Assembly (NCBI GenBank): GCA_902806565.1 | Contig: CADCXA010000057.1 | Location: forward strand, 186,001 to 250,000 | Length of the DNA: 64,000 nucleotides | Direction of reading: 5' to 3' | Origin: Hypoxylon rubiginosum | Taxonomy: Eukaryota > Ascomycota > Sordariomycetes > Xylariales > Hypoxylaceae | Part shown: piece after piece, positions 23,280 through 33,392 of the stretch | Layout of the letters: each line of letters starts with the position of its first letter | How positions within the stretch are numbered: the first letter of the stretch is position 1 | Program-made: the position numbers and the translations under genes | The notes under the pieces: generated by a model | The model's database searches: none | Told to the model about the DNA's origin: nothing | The model's input: the letters and a program-made list of their open reading frames with translations, nothing else

Positions 23280-24376
23280 TTGGAATGATATAATTTTGGC
23301 TGCTACAATAACTTGACTTTTCAGGTCGACCGTAATATAAATAATTGACGACCTGATCTGGACTTGTATTTTAGGACCCTAGACTTTCTCAGTGTAACTT
23401 GTCACGAGGCTGACCACTCGATAAGGAAACAACCACGCTAGGCAGCTATCACTTCGAATTCTGAAGCATAGTATCGTTTCCCTTCAACTGTGAAACCTAA
23501 ACATTATCTTCCCATATCACCTGCCTCTTGGGGTCCTTTGCCTCGGAATTATAATCTCCAAGATCCGAGCTGCTCAGATAAAGCCCCTTGGGCCGCCCAG
23601 TAAGTGGCGGAGGGCCAGAGTCCAAAGCGGCGGCAAGAACATCGCGAGCAGACTTCTGAGGTGCGCACCAAGTTTCGTTGGGGTATAAGCGTACCAAGAG
23701 ACCACCTAACATGCCTGAAAATATCTGGAATATCTCATGGAGCTGTAGTTGTGTGAGCCATATTCCTCTTTGAGATTAGGTACGGAGTAGGTCCTCCACG
23801 AACATCCAGACGTAGTATGTGGTCTCCTGGATTTCCTTGCGATCTGGATCATGGCCAAAAACATGAAAGGTAGGTCGAGAGAGCCTGACCGTGATGTAGT
23901 TCCCAAATCTATTCTTGTCGTCGTATGTATTAGCTCTCCTATTAATTTTATTAATTTTCTGGCTTGCTTTACTAAGAAAATAGAGGGCCTTGGAGCAGCA
24001 GGTGCACAGCACACCAGGAAGCCAGCAATCGCTTCGGCAATACACAATATCAACTATCTAGGCAATTCATGGATACCTACCAGGTACCTAAGCTACACCT
24101 CCCTCTTGGACCTGATCGTTTCATAGCCCAACGAAGGCGTATATTTACCACCATTCTCGATATAGGTATACAAGTTCTATGCTTGTTAGAACGTGCATCG
24201 TCGTTCGTTAGTAAGCACCTCTCTAGGTAGCACTGATAAACGTTTTCCCGTTTCTACGATAGAAGATCAATACGTACTCGCAATATGGTTATTGGTTTGT
24301 ATAAGGTATTATATGGCACTGAGTTCGACAGCGCTATTGAATCTAATTGCGCCTATTTCTTTCAAATAAAAAAATC
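23280..24376. other. intergenic region with a dehydrogenase relic
   Basis: About 1.1 kb between the stops of the reductase and the MCT transporter. Besides the relic at 23497-23712 I see no gene or repeat. Confidence 0.45.
23497..23712 (-). pseudogene. C-terminal fragment of a short-chain dehydrogenase-like protein
   Basis: The reverse frame reads NETWCAPQKSARDVLAAALD, then RPKGLYLSSSDLGDYNSEAKD and ends shortly after VIWEDNV. The order W(C)xPxxSARDVL.A..D..PKG.YL..S.....S..A.D...Q..VW matches the C-terminal tail of fungal NAD(P)-binding Rossmann dehydrogenases as I remember them. No Rossmann GxxxGxG part or upstream exon is visible, so it is a remnant. The assignment is from pattern memory and is moderate at best. 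Confidence 0.45.
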
Positions 24377-25859
24377 TCATACCTTGGCTAGTTTAAAACC
24401 AACCTGGGCATGCCGTGCTGCCAAGTTAAAAGCAACACTAACGCACATACTAATCCCACAAAACAGCTGTAGTCCCAAGTAGTTACCACCCATCTTGCTG
24501 ACAAGGGCGCCGGCGATAGGCGAACCTATTAGTCCGCCCAAGGCCTGAAGTAAATAGGCCGTCCCGGTTCGGGTGCCAATCTCCCTGATATCGGAGATCT
24601 GAGCGATACATGGTGCCCCGATGGAGACGTAGCCCCCGGACGTAAAGCCGAATATGGCTCCGTACACTACGATTGCAGCGGATCCCCTGCCCGGAATCCA
24701 AAGCGACAATGTAAAGACTGCTGAAAGCGCGGTGATTATGATCATGGTGTTGTAGCGTCCGACTACATCGGCGATGAAACCGGGAATGATACGACCAAAG
24801 ATACTGCAAACGTCGTACATTAGTATGGTAGTGGCTTGTTAAAGGAGGTACCCCTATTCCTACTGACCTGACCCCGTTAATGATAGACAAGAGATACGGC
24901 ACCAGATTGGGTGACACGCCTGCTGCTTCGGCCTGCAGGGTGACATAGTTGAAAGGGATAAACATCCCCAAGAGAAAGAAGAAGCCGGAGAGGACAGTAA
25001 AGAGGAAAGCAGGTTCGGTCAGGGGACGGACGTAGTCCCTGGCCTTGAGCGCCTTAGGCCGCGGGGGTAGACGCGATTTGATAGTAAGGCATGCGGCGCT
25101 GCAGAGGGCGAGAAGAATCAAGGCGACTATGCGAAGGGTCCAGGGAAACCCCAGCCGGGGAATAAGCTGGTTAAAGATGATGGGGAGGATCACGCCACCC
25201 AGCGAGGAACCCGAGACTAGTATGCCCATGGCGGCAGCACGTTTCTTGTGGAACCACGTAGTTGCGCAGGTCAGCGACACGTTAAAGATGGCCCCCGAGC
25301 CCATGGCGCTGACGAGTGACTGCGCCAGGAATATCTGGTAGTACTGGGTAGCCAAAGAAGTCATCATCAACCCAAAAATGTACATGAGGCTCCCCCCGTA
25401 TAACAACCACTTCGGCCCGTACACGTCGTATAGGCGACCCCAGACGATTGCGCTACCCGACTGGAAATACAGCTGCACGGTCACGATCCAGCTGACGGCG
25501 CTCGAGCCGTATGGGCTTAGAGGACCCTCGACGTAGTATGTCAAGAAAACACCGAGACAGTTGACAAGGCCAAATGCGGCAAACATGGCGCACCATCCAC
25601 CAAACACGCAGAGCCAAGCATCGAGACCGCCATCGGGGAAGTCTGCTGGCAGAGCGTGGCGATCAGGCACCACCCCCGAGTCTGTCGCGACAGATTCCTC
25701 TATGTCTGATGCGAGGGCCATCTTCTCCGCGGTGGCTGGTAATGGTTGGCCGCCGTAGATGCTGAAGGCCGGCGCCGAGACTGGAGGAAACGTCGTCGAG
25801 AGCATTTGGGTGGCATGCAGCTCGCTGGTGGCCTTCGACTTTTCCTGTATTTCCCTCAT
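24377..25859 (-). CDS. MFS transporter, monocarboxylate (MCT) type
   Basis: Exons 25859-24868 and 24803-24377 with a 64-bp GTCAGT..CAG intron give 472 residues; the junction reads LLSIINGVSIFGRIIPGFIADVVGRYN, a conserved MCT block. The cytosolic N-tail of about 75 residues is followed by the signature DGGLDAWLCVFGGW and by 12 helices, with WGRLYDVYGPKWLL, SLTCATTWFHKKRAAAMGI and GYVSIGAPCIAQI. It ends FKLAKV. Fungal MCT-like carriers move monocarboxylates, riboflavin, nicotinate-like acids or other small organic acids across the plasma membrane. It diverges from the amidohydrolase gene across a promoter containing the perfect 16-bp palindrome, which suggests that substrate uptake and breakdown are regulated together. 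Confidence 0.9.
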
Positions 25860-26513
25860 AGTGTCCGAATTGTACGGTATGGACGTTGTTCAATGCCCCG
25901 TGAAAATTTCGACGCTCCTGATATTAATACCTACGTCCTACTAGGCACATACCTGGTATTTACCTTATAACAGATTTCCGGTTTCGACGATCTTCAAAAA
26001 TCATGGCCTCGGGTGCGGTTTAGTCAAGGGTATCAAGGGTAGCCGTGCTAATTGAATATTCCTCGAACAGGCCTAGGCCGAAGACCTAGGCTCGCTTTCT
26101 TCTTCTTTTTCTCTCTCGTCTTTTCCCTTCCTATCTCTTGCATTTTCGATACAGGGAAGCCCGCCCGGTATCCGAAGACGATGGAGACTTAATCCATTGG
26201 TCGAGCCGGGCGTGATGAGCCCGCGGGATCCCGCGGCAATTTAGCGCTGCTGCGTTCTGTGCGTATCGCTTGAGCTCCACTCAGATACGGTCCAGATGTC
26301 GATAAGCAATTGAACGGGCATCGTGTGCGATCGTGTGATAATGCAAGCTCGAAAAGAATAAGTGATATTGCTAATCTCCATTAGTAATAAACGAGGCTTC
26401 TATGACTGCCTCGAGTATCTGCCTAGGGGTAAGTAATAGGTGCGTCGGATGCGCAGCAGCAGTACCAACATTACACTACCTTCTCCGTCTACCATCAGTC
26501 TTCGTCTTGGAAA
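25860..26513. promoter_or_regulatory. divergent promoter, MCT transporter / amidohydrolase
   Basis: 654 bp between two start codons. It contains the palindrome at 26221-26236 and HGATAR motifs (possible AreA/GATA sites) at 26301 and 26336 and one on the other strand near 26131. The number of GATA motifs is only slightly above chance for this length. Confidence 0.6.
26221..26236. promoter_or_regulatory. perfect 16-bp palindrome, copy 1 (candidate operator)
   Basis: CCGCGGGATCCCGCGG is its own reverse complement. The same 16-mer, within an identical 19-mer GCCCGCGGGATCCCGCGGC, recurs at 33107-33125 in another divergent promoter. It lies 277 bp before the amidohydrolase ATG and 361 bp before the MCT ATG. 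CGG/CCG half-sites in symmetric arrangement are what Zn2Cys6 dimers bind, and such a regulator is encoded at 35428-38190. Confidence 0.75.
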
Positions 26514-27271
26514 ATGACGGCGATTGCGAACTCTATCAAGGCGACGCCATACAGCTGGCCACATGATTCATCCTTTGGTGGCAAGTCGAGCGCCTTGATA
26601 GTTATAGACATGCAGGTGGATTTCTGTTCGCCTGGCGGCTACTTGGACTTTCAAGGTATCTCGATCAAGCCCATGAGGGACATCATACCCCAGATACAGT
26701 CGCTCGTCGAGGCTTTCCGCGCAGCTGGCTACGCCATCTATCACACCCGGGAAGGCCATCGGCCGGACCTATCTACGCTCTCGAGCCGCGAACTCTGGCG
26801 TAGCCGGAACAATCCTAGTGGTAAAGGGATCGGCGACTACGGCCCCAACGGTAGGCTGTTGGTCCGCGGAGAGAAGGGCCACGATATCATTCCGGAGCTG
26901 TCGCCTCTCCCGTCGGAGCCGGTCATCGACAAGCCCGGTAGAAGCGCGTTTCAATACACCGATTTGAAACTCCTGCTCGATAACCGTGGTATTAAGAATC
27001 TCGTTATTTGTGGTGTTACCACAGATGTGTGCGTGACGACGACTATGAGAGACGCGAGTAAGTGCCCAGCCTTGCGGACGCGAACGGGTAGTAAGATGCT
27101 GATGCCGCAATAGACGACATGGGCCTCGATTGCGTCATCGTCTCAGATGCCACGGCCACGGGTCGTATAGACCTGCACGAGGCCGCGTTGGGGACCATCT
27201 GCGAAGAAGGGGGCATTTTTGGCGCTGTAACGACCACTAAGGACATACTCGCAGCGTTTTCACAGACATAA
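26514..27271 (+). CDS. isochorismatase-family amidohydrolase, biuret-hydrolase-like
   Basis: Exons 26514-27057 and 27114-27271 (56-bp GTAAGT..TAG intron) give 233 residues without a signal peptide. The catalytic triad of the cysteine hydrolase family is complete: Asp32 in VIDMQVDFC, Lys140 in VIDKPGRSAF and Cys173 in GVTTDVCVTTTMRDAND. Blocks such as PGGYLDFQGISI, HTREGHRPDL, WRSRNN and GIGDYGPNGRLLVRGE agree, from memory, with bacterial biuret amidohydrolases and ureidoacrylate-type relatives rather than with nicotinamidases. These release ammonia or a carbamoyl unit from ureido compounds. It should act in the cytosol. It shares a palindrome-bearing promoter with an MCT carrier, and a ureohydrolase and permease lie nearby, which points to nitrogen scavenging. 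The exact substrate is inference. Confidence 0.88.
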
Positions 27272-27544
27272 AAATAGAGCGGGTAGCGCAATATTTACCG
27301 CATGGTCAGTGCGCTGATGCGCTGGGCAGGGGGCTTTGGCTCAGCTTTTTGGCTCAGCTTTTTGGCTCAGCTTTCGCACTCAGCTTAGATTCCGAAACCA
27401 AGCATCCTTCATCCGATTTTCTTTCGCTTGCCACATTTCATCCTCGTTCTCGGTAGAGCCTTATTGTGTGAATGTACTAGCCCTTGGTGCAGTGCATGAT
27501 TGATAATTATCCAGTGCGGGAGTACCTAGGAGGTAGCTAATGTT
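27272..27544. other. convergent spacer with a 13-bp triple repeat
   Basis: The spacer between two stop codons contains ggctcagcttttt twice (27338, 27351) and a third, nearly identical copy from 27364, followed by a diverged ctcagctt. No gene is seen. Confidence 0.6.
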
Positions 27545-28360
27545 TTACAACTTGGGTGTCTTCGCAAATGCTTCGGTGACGCACCATTTTCTCCCGTCCA
27601 TCATGAAAGTCTCCCCAAACGTCCTCGCTTTTTCTGTCATCAACCAGCAGGGAAGAATGCCCATATCAGACGTAGGGGTATTACTCCTCGCGTCTTTAGT
27701 CCACTTGCACTCTCCATCCTGAAGCTCCCATCTCTCGAACCAAAACTCGTCGCCGTGTTGCAGAATACCCTGGCAGTAGTCTCCTATCCTGATTGCCATA
27801 CCCTTGGCGCCGTCGGCCGCGCTGTCCTCCAGCTCGACAACGATGCAAGGCCGCTCGGTGGAACCGCTCGTAGGTGTCACCCAGTACTCCTTGAACATCT
27901 GCATCTTTCCGTGGATGACCATGCTGCCGACCTCCATCCTGGCCCCGTTCGCGAGTAGCAGCAGGTCGGCACCATCCGTGTCGAAACTGCCGCTTGAGTC
28001 TATGGCATGCTCCCACGTCGCGTGCACCGTGCAGTCGTACGGCGGGCAGTTTCCCTTGCCCGGCAGGATGGTGGCCGTGGACAGGCCGGCCGTCGCGTAG
28101 CCCCAGATTTTGCCCTGGGTCTTGACCGCCAGCGCCGCCTGGGAGCGCGGCAGCGTCGAGAAGCGGATGTCGACGTATTTTCCCGAAGGCGCTGTCAGAA
28201 CGATAGTGGACGCATCCTCCGAGGGCGCTTCATATCCGATAGAGAATCCCCGGCGGATCTCGACGAGCGGCCGCTTAAGTAATTTTTCGGCCCATGGTGG
28301 GAGAGCGCTGGCTGCGCTGGCTGCATCGGCTGCATCGGCTGGTTCGTTGGAAAGATGCAT
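27545..28360 (-). CDS. Hri1-like protein
   Basis: A single exon of 271 residues from ATG 28360 (MHLSNEPADAADAAS). After an Ala/Asp-rich head with small repeats, residues from about 37 read RGFSIGYEAPSEDASTIVLTAPSGKYVDIRF, then GYATAG, WEHAIDSSGSFDTDGAD, MEVGSMVIHGKMQMFKEYW, CIVVELED..GAKGMAIRIGDYCQGI, GDEFWFERWEL and KWCVTEAF. This succession is that of the fungal Hri1 family (yeast YLR301W), a small beta-barrel protein that binds Hrr25 and Sec72 and whose function is unknown. No signal peptide or membrane helix is visible. It sits inside the candidate nitrogen cluster and diverges from the APC permease. Whether it belongs to the pathway or is a bystander cannot be told from sequence. Confidence 0.8.
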   Translation of the reverse strand: MHLSNEPADAADAASAASALPPWAEKLLKRPLVEIRRGFSIGYEAPSEDASTIVLTAPSGKYVDIRFSTLPRSQAALAVKTQGKIWGYATAGLSTATILPGKGNCPPYDCTVHATWEHAIDSSGSFDTDGADLLLLANGARMEVGSMVIHGKMQMFKEYWVTPTSGSTERPCIVVELEDSAADGAKGMAIRIGDYCQGILQHGDEFWFERWELQDGECKWTKDARSNTPTSDMGILPCWLMTEKARTFGETFMMDGRKWCVTEAFAKTPKL

Positions 28361-28904
28361 CGTTACCGTGCAATATGTTCCCTCTCACTGAATGATTTTG
28401 ATATCCCCAACACGTTGTTCTTATCGTCCCCTTGGAGCCCGGAAATGAGTGGTCTTTACGAGAGCAACACTCCGAAGCCAGCTATTTTGGTTTGTACCTC
28501 CGAATACCGCGGGGTCCTCGGGAGATAGCGAAGACGCCAACTGTGGATTAGCGCCCCCAAAATCGCCGCGGCTTCCCGAACCTTGCACGTAGAGATAAGG
28601 AAAACACTCGTCGACCAAGTCTAGAAATATGTTTCTCATGTTCCAGATGTTCTGGGCAGGAGCTGAAAAAAAGGAAGAAGCGCAATGAGAAGGCTAACGA
28701 CTAGCAACTGATAAGCTTCTCTCCCTATCTTCTATCTTGCTTCCGACTTGAACGCCGCAGAGGCATCGGTTATATGAGTAGCTATATCAGTAGCAGAGAC
28801 CTACCCATGTTTCTCTAGGACCTCTCTTCATCTCGATATCCATCATATCTTCTTGTCTCTGTGACGAATTCTGACCCAATACGAACAAGTCACTCCAGAA
28901 AGCC
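28361..28904. promoter_or_regulatory. divergent promoter, Hri1-like / APC permease, GATA-rich
   Basis: 544 bp between two ATGs. HGATAR motifs for the nitrogen regulator AreA/Nit2 are seen at 28523, 28593, 28709 and, on the other strand, 28725-28730 and 28732-28737: five against about 1.6 expected by chance. An imperfect version of the cluster palindrome (12 of 16 positions) is at 28507-28522. The CT-rich leader before 28905 is normal for fungal genes. An open reverse frame of 72 codons (28421-28639) has no recognisable family. Confidence 0.5.
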
Positions 28905-31027
28905 ATGTCGGAAAAGATCGAACACAGTCCCTCCGTGACGGCCTCTGCCGTCGAGGGCAAGGTCATCGACTCGGACGTCGAGAACGAAAAGCTGTACTAT
29001 ATGGGTTACGAGCAGCACATGAAGAGAGGATTCAACTTCTGGTCCATGACAGCCTTCTGCCTGACTGGCCTCGGACTGCTTCCTAGTCTTGGAGGTACGT
29101 GCAAATACTTAGGGTTGCATTCCCGTCTGAGCGAACTGGCATAACTGACACACGCCCAATAGGCACCATCTGGTACAGCTTGGGATATCTGGGACTGTTG
29201 CCCATGACATGGGGTTGGCTAGTCGCCTCCATCTTTATTATGTTCCAAGTCCTTTCCTTGGCGGAAATGAGTTCGTCTATGCCCACAGCGGGAGGACTGT
29301 AAGATGACCCCTTGTCCTTTGACGGCTAGCAACTAACTAACTTCGGCTCTAGATACTACTGGTAACCGACCCTTGTATTATCCCGTCGTCTAGGTTTCGA
29401 GGCTTACACAAATTGTAAAGGACATTCAGGAATGCGCCACCGAAAGCTAAGAAAGTTGCCAGCTGGGTCACGGTAAGCAGCGTGCTCTCTCGCTCCAACC
29501 TTTGATACTGATAGTACTTTTGCTAGGCTTGGTGCCAAGTCATGGCCGCCTCTCTAGGTGGAGCATCATTCTTCATGACCCAGGCAGATATGATCCAGGC
29601 TCTCGTGGTCATGTACAATCCCAACTTTGACCCTACCGCCTGGGAAACATACCTGGTAAGCATCATCATACGTACCGTGTCTAGGGACTGGAGGATGCCA
29701 GGCTAATAATCTCAGATTTACCTAGCCTCTATCGTAATGTCAGTGGATTGTCATTGCTCTCGTCTCCCCTCTCCTTTCCTCTTTCCTAGATCGACCGCGC
29801 CTAACATCTTAGGGACAGGTGTGCGATTGTGATGGTACTTCCTAGCAAGATCCTCGGGCAGATCAGCAACGTGTTCGTTTGGCTTGGCACCGTCACGTTC
29901 TTCGTCCTGCTTATTGCGCTACCAATCTATTCCAAGCAGAGCGGGAACTATAACTCCGCCAAGGACATGTTCACCTCGAGTTACAATCAGACGAAATGGT
30001 CCAGCTCGGGCCTCGTCTTTCTGCTAACGTTCCTGACACCTTGCTGGTGCATTAGCGGTTATGACTCCGCAGGTGGGTAGTCTTTACCTTGTCCATTACC
30101 CATATTCCATTTCTATGACCGCTGACAAAGCCAAGCGCATCTTTCTGAGGAAACCGACAACGCATCCACCGTAGTACCTCGCGCCATGATCGTCTCATGT
30201 GCCGGCGTCGCCGTACTAGGCTACGCTTTCAACGCCGTACTGGCCTTTGCCGCATCGGACATCGATGCCATCTTTGAGTCGCCTCTCGGTCAGCCTCTAG
30301 GCGCCATTCTTGTGCTCGCCATGGGCAATGGGGCCTTCGCTAAACTCCTTTGGATCTGTACTGTCCTGTCCAACTTTGGTGTCGTATTTGTCAATAACAC
30401 GGCCGGTACCCGGGTCTACTTCGCCTACGCGCGTGACGGCGCCCTGCCATTTTCCAAGTGGCTGAGCCACGTCAACACAGTCACCAAGACGCCCCTGAAC
30501 GCTACCTTGGCCCTTTCTACCGTCTTCGCCCTCGTTGGACTCATCTCTCTAGGCTCTACAAATGCTCTCCATGCCTTCTTCTCCGGTTCTTCTCTGGCCG
30601 GCGCTACAGCTTATCTGATGCCTATCTTGATGAGGTAAGTACAACCCCCAAGCAAAGATTTCATGGCGAAATGCATACTAATCATCCCTCCATCAAGGTG
30701 TATCTACGAAGACAACCCGCAATATATACCTGGTCCTTTTAGCCTTGGAAAGTGGTCGAGGCCGGTTCGATGGGTCGCGGTAGCTTGGGGTCGTAAGTCG
30801 AAAAAATTCATAACTTCAATTACTGTTCGAGTTGTTTCTAACCAGCGTTTTGTGCAGTTCTCACTCTTCCCCTTTTCTCGTTCCCGTCCACCCCCAACCC
30901 TAACGTGAACTCCTTCAACTGGTCTATCGGCTTTTATCTGGGACTTCTTTGCCTGATATTGCCCTGGTATTTCCTAAGTGCCAGGAAGTGGTTTAAAGGG
31001 CCCGGAGAGCGGGAGCACGCTTCCTAA
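28905..31027 (+). CDS. APC-superfamily amino-acid/GABA/choline-type permease
   Basis: Ten exons: 28905-29094, 29163-29298, 29353-29361, 29421-29472, 29527-29655, 29716-29738, 29819-30072, 30136-30634, 30698-30792, 30858-31027. Together they give 518 residues with every junction in frame. Exon 3 is only 9 nt (completing Leu, then Tyr-Tyr and part of Trp in AGGLYYW), and exon 6 is 23 nt. Family marks are FCLTGLGLLPSLGGTIWYSLGYLG after a cytosolic head, LAEMSSSMPTAGGLYYW, SGYDSAAHLSEETDNAS (the conserved YD..H.SEE loop) and RVYFAYARDGALPFS. About 12 helices are present. Such fungal carriers (Uga4/Hnm1/Bat1 group) take up GABA, choline, polyamines or related amines. With a ureohydrolase and amidohydrolase next door, an amine or guanidino substrate is likely, by inference. 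Confidence 0.92.
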
Positions 31028-31724
31028 GTCGTGTGTGAATAAGAGAATTCAGTTGGAATAATTGTTCCCGTCTTGTCGATAGATCACATGGATTTCTTGA
31101 GAATCTGATCCTCTGTACTTTGAGCAATTGTCCCCTAGGATTACAATTGTTAGGCATCATGAGCCTGTTTCGGGACGAGTTTAGCAGCAGGGTAGCCTGG
31201 GCGCAGACTTGGGAGACTTGGGAGGTTAAGGGTACATATGAACGAAGTTACCATTTAGATTTCGTTGTCCACATGCCAAATTACTACATAATTAGAACGC
31301 ACTGTCGCACACCACCTCCCAAACCTTAACGCTGAAGCTAATGAGCCCCTTTCCTGTTCGGCTAGTATCTTTGCTACTGGAGCCTCTTCACTTGTGTCAA
31401 AACAGAACTCATTTTTAAATCTAATTATATGTGACGTACTTTTTGTTGCACCGCACATGGGAGTAAAACGTATAAAATCTGAAGGAGAAATAGCTTAGTG
31501 CCTGGACTACGTGGGCTGCTGCCCTGAAACGCTTTGGTTATAGCAAATACTTATTGTATAAAGAAAGGTATAAATACTAGAAGACTATGAAAACTGTCAA
31601 GAATAAATATCATATTACATCGTCTGTAAAGCGGAATAGTGGGCAACCTGTCCATATGATAGGTAAACATCCATAACTTGCCACAATATTGAAAATCCCC
31701 ACTAGGTCGCCACTAGCATACTAA
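31028..31724. other. convergent intergenic spacer, no gene seen
   Basis: About 700 bp between the stop codons of the permease and the oxygenase. It is AT-rich toward the right; no open frame, repeat array or RNA gene is supported. Confidence 0.45.
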
Positions 31725-32873
31725 TCATGAAGAGTCTGGCGGAGTGAGAGGGTCCCTCCAAAGAGGCTTCTCCACGGCTCGGATGAAGGTATCACGGTAG
31801 CGGATTCCACGAGTTTTCTCATCCGACTCTCCACTGCTCGGGGGAAGCACGGGTGAGATGAAGGCATCCCAGTTAGGATCGAAGAAGAGGGGGATCGAAA
31901 TGCGCAGCGAGTCTGAGTTGTGGCAGACGCGGTGAAGCGTAGATTTGTAGGCGTTGCGGGTCCACTCGGACAGCATGTCACCAATGTTGCAAACATAGCA
32001 GCCCTGTTGCCGGGAGTCGTTAGTCATGGAAGATATTTATAGTGTTGGCTGTCTCTGACCTCGACAGGGTCAGCCCAGATCCATTCTCCCGTCTTATCCA
32101 GTACCTGCAAGGAATTTTTGGTCGAGTCCGTCATAAGAAAGGTAAGGATTCCGAAATCTAGACAAGTTGGCATATTTAGAAAACGAGACATTTACGAGCT
32201 AAGCGATCAAGAGTCATACCAGTATGTTCGCCGATGCCTGCGTTCTCCTTGCTTTTGGACTTTCTGCCTTCGTAACCGAGGATCCGGAGGTTCCAGAAAG
32301 CCTTGTCGACGCGCGAAAGAAAAATCTCATCGTCAACACCGAGGCCCACAGCGAAGGCCTTCATGACCGAGTTCCCTAGTGACGTGACCTTTTCGACGTA
32401 TGTTTCGGAAAGCTTTTTAAAGTTGGCAGGTGTTGAGGGCCACTTGTTTGGTCCCATGCCGGTTATGTAAGGTGGCCCGGTCGCTTGGACCGGACGATAC
32501 ATATCAACAGCCTAGTTATCCCATATTAGCGGTGATCAAAGAAAATACAGACTCATGTCTCTCGACGAACCTCGTGTGATCCTGCGTCTTTCTTCCGTAC
32601 TTGAAGCCAACCACGAGCATTGTCGCCACCTTCTGCCGTCTTCTTCAGGGCTATCCGCTCCTTTTCCTCCGGCGTCGCCCTCTCGAAGAACTCACGTGCA
32701 CTATCGAGCATAGCTTTCATGAGCTCTAATGGAACTCCATGGTTTTTCAAGTAGAAGAAGCCGACGTCACGACAAGCCCTGTCGAGCTCGAGTGCAACAT
32801 TCTTCTTGGCCTCCAAGGAAGCTTCTGGATCCAAGAACGGCCCAAAGTCGATGATAGGTAGTACAGGTGCCAT
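31725..32873 (-). CDS. 2-oxoglutarate/Fe(II)-dependent oxygenase (IPNS/DIOX-like)
   Basis: Exons 32873-32571, 32511-32220, 32157-32060 and 32003-31725 with introns of 59, 62 and 56 bp give 323 residues. The N-terminus APVLPIIDFGPFLD and VGFFYLKNHGVPLELM is the DIOX_N domain. The iron ligands are His197 and Asp199 (GIGEHTDFG, split by an intron) and His255 in STLHRV; Arg265/Ser267 in RISIPLFF is the 2-oxoglutarate-binding RxS. All residues needed for activity are present. The family includes isopenicillin N synthase, gibberellin oxidases and the arginine-consuming ethylene-forming enzyme; the sequence does not decide among hydroxylase substrates. It diverges from the ureohydrolase over a promoter with the second palindrome, so the two are probably expressed together. 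A hydroxylation of a guanidino compound is a reasonable guess only. Confidence 0.92.
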
Positions 32874-33392
32874 AGTCGATTTCGTATTGGTTTAACAACA
32901 ACAATAGCTCCTAGCAATTGTTATCGGGCTGTCATTTAGATATTATAGGCCCCATGTGGGTAGTGATAAGGATACCCGGCCATTCCAGAGCCTCATCGGT
33001 AGTCGTACCACTCACTAGGCTCGGCCCCATAGCCGAGCGAACGCCCGAGATCAGACGCTCCTTATCTATTGTGTTGCAGTGATCCACCTCCGTCTCCATT
33101 TTAGATGCCCGCGGGATCCCGCGGCGCACCGAGCCAATCAGCGCGTTTCCATATTCGGCATCATCCTTCACCCTATCGTGGGAGAGAATTGAACATGACT
33201 CTCGGTTCGTCTATACCGAGTTACGGACCGAAAGTTCATAGGGGTTTATCAAAAGCTTGAGGGGTCGACTTTTGAAGATGTGCAAAATTTCGGATATTCT
33301 CTTTTCTCCTGCTCGTTCGGTTTCTTGCCTCTCTATACGTCTAGGTGGACGAATATTACATACATACTTGGGTGGATTAGGTAATATACAAC
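32874..33392. promoter_or_regulatory. divergent promoter, oxygenase / ureohydrolase
   Basis: 519 bp between two ATGs, with the palindrome at 33109-33124 and HGATAR motifs at 32964-32969 and, on the other strand, near 33061-33066 and 33172. No gene lies in it. Confidence 0.6.
33109..33124. promoter_or_regulatory. perfect 16-bp palindrome, copy 2 (candidate operator)
   Basis: This is identical to the copy at 26221-26236, and the surrounding 19 bp (33107-33125) are identical too. It lies 268 bp before the ureohydrolase ATG, close to the 277 bp seen for the amidohydrolase, and 235 bp before the oxygenase ATG. Confidence 0.75.

Noticed and set aside
28421..28639. 72-codon reverse open frame (MRNIFLDLVDECFPYLY..) in the Hri1/APC promoter
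   Set aside because: No recognisable domain, it overlaps the GATA-rich promoter and no splice partner keeps the frame. It cannot be excluded as a small gene, but there is no support.
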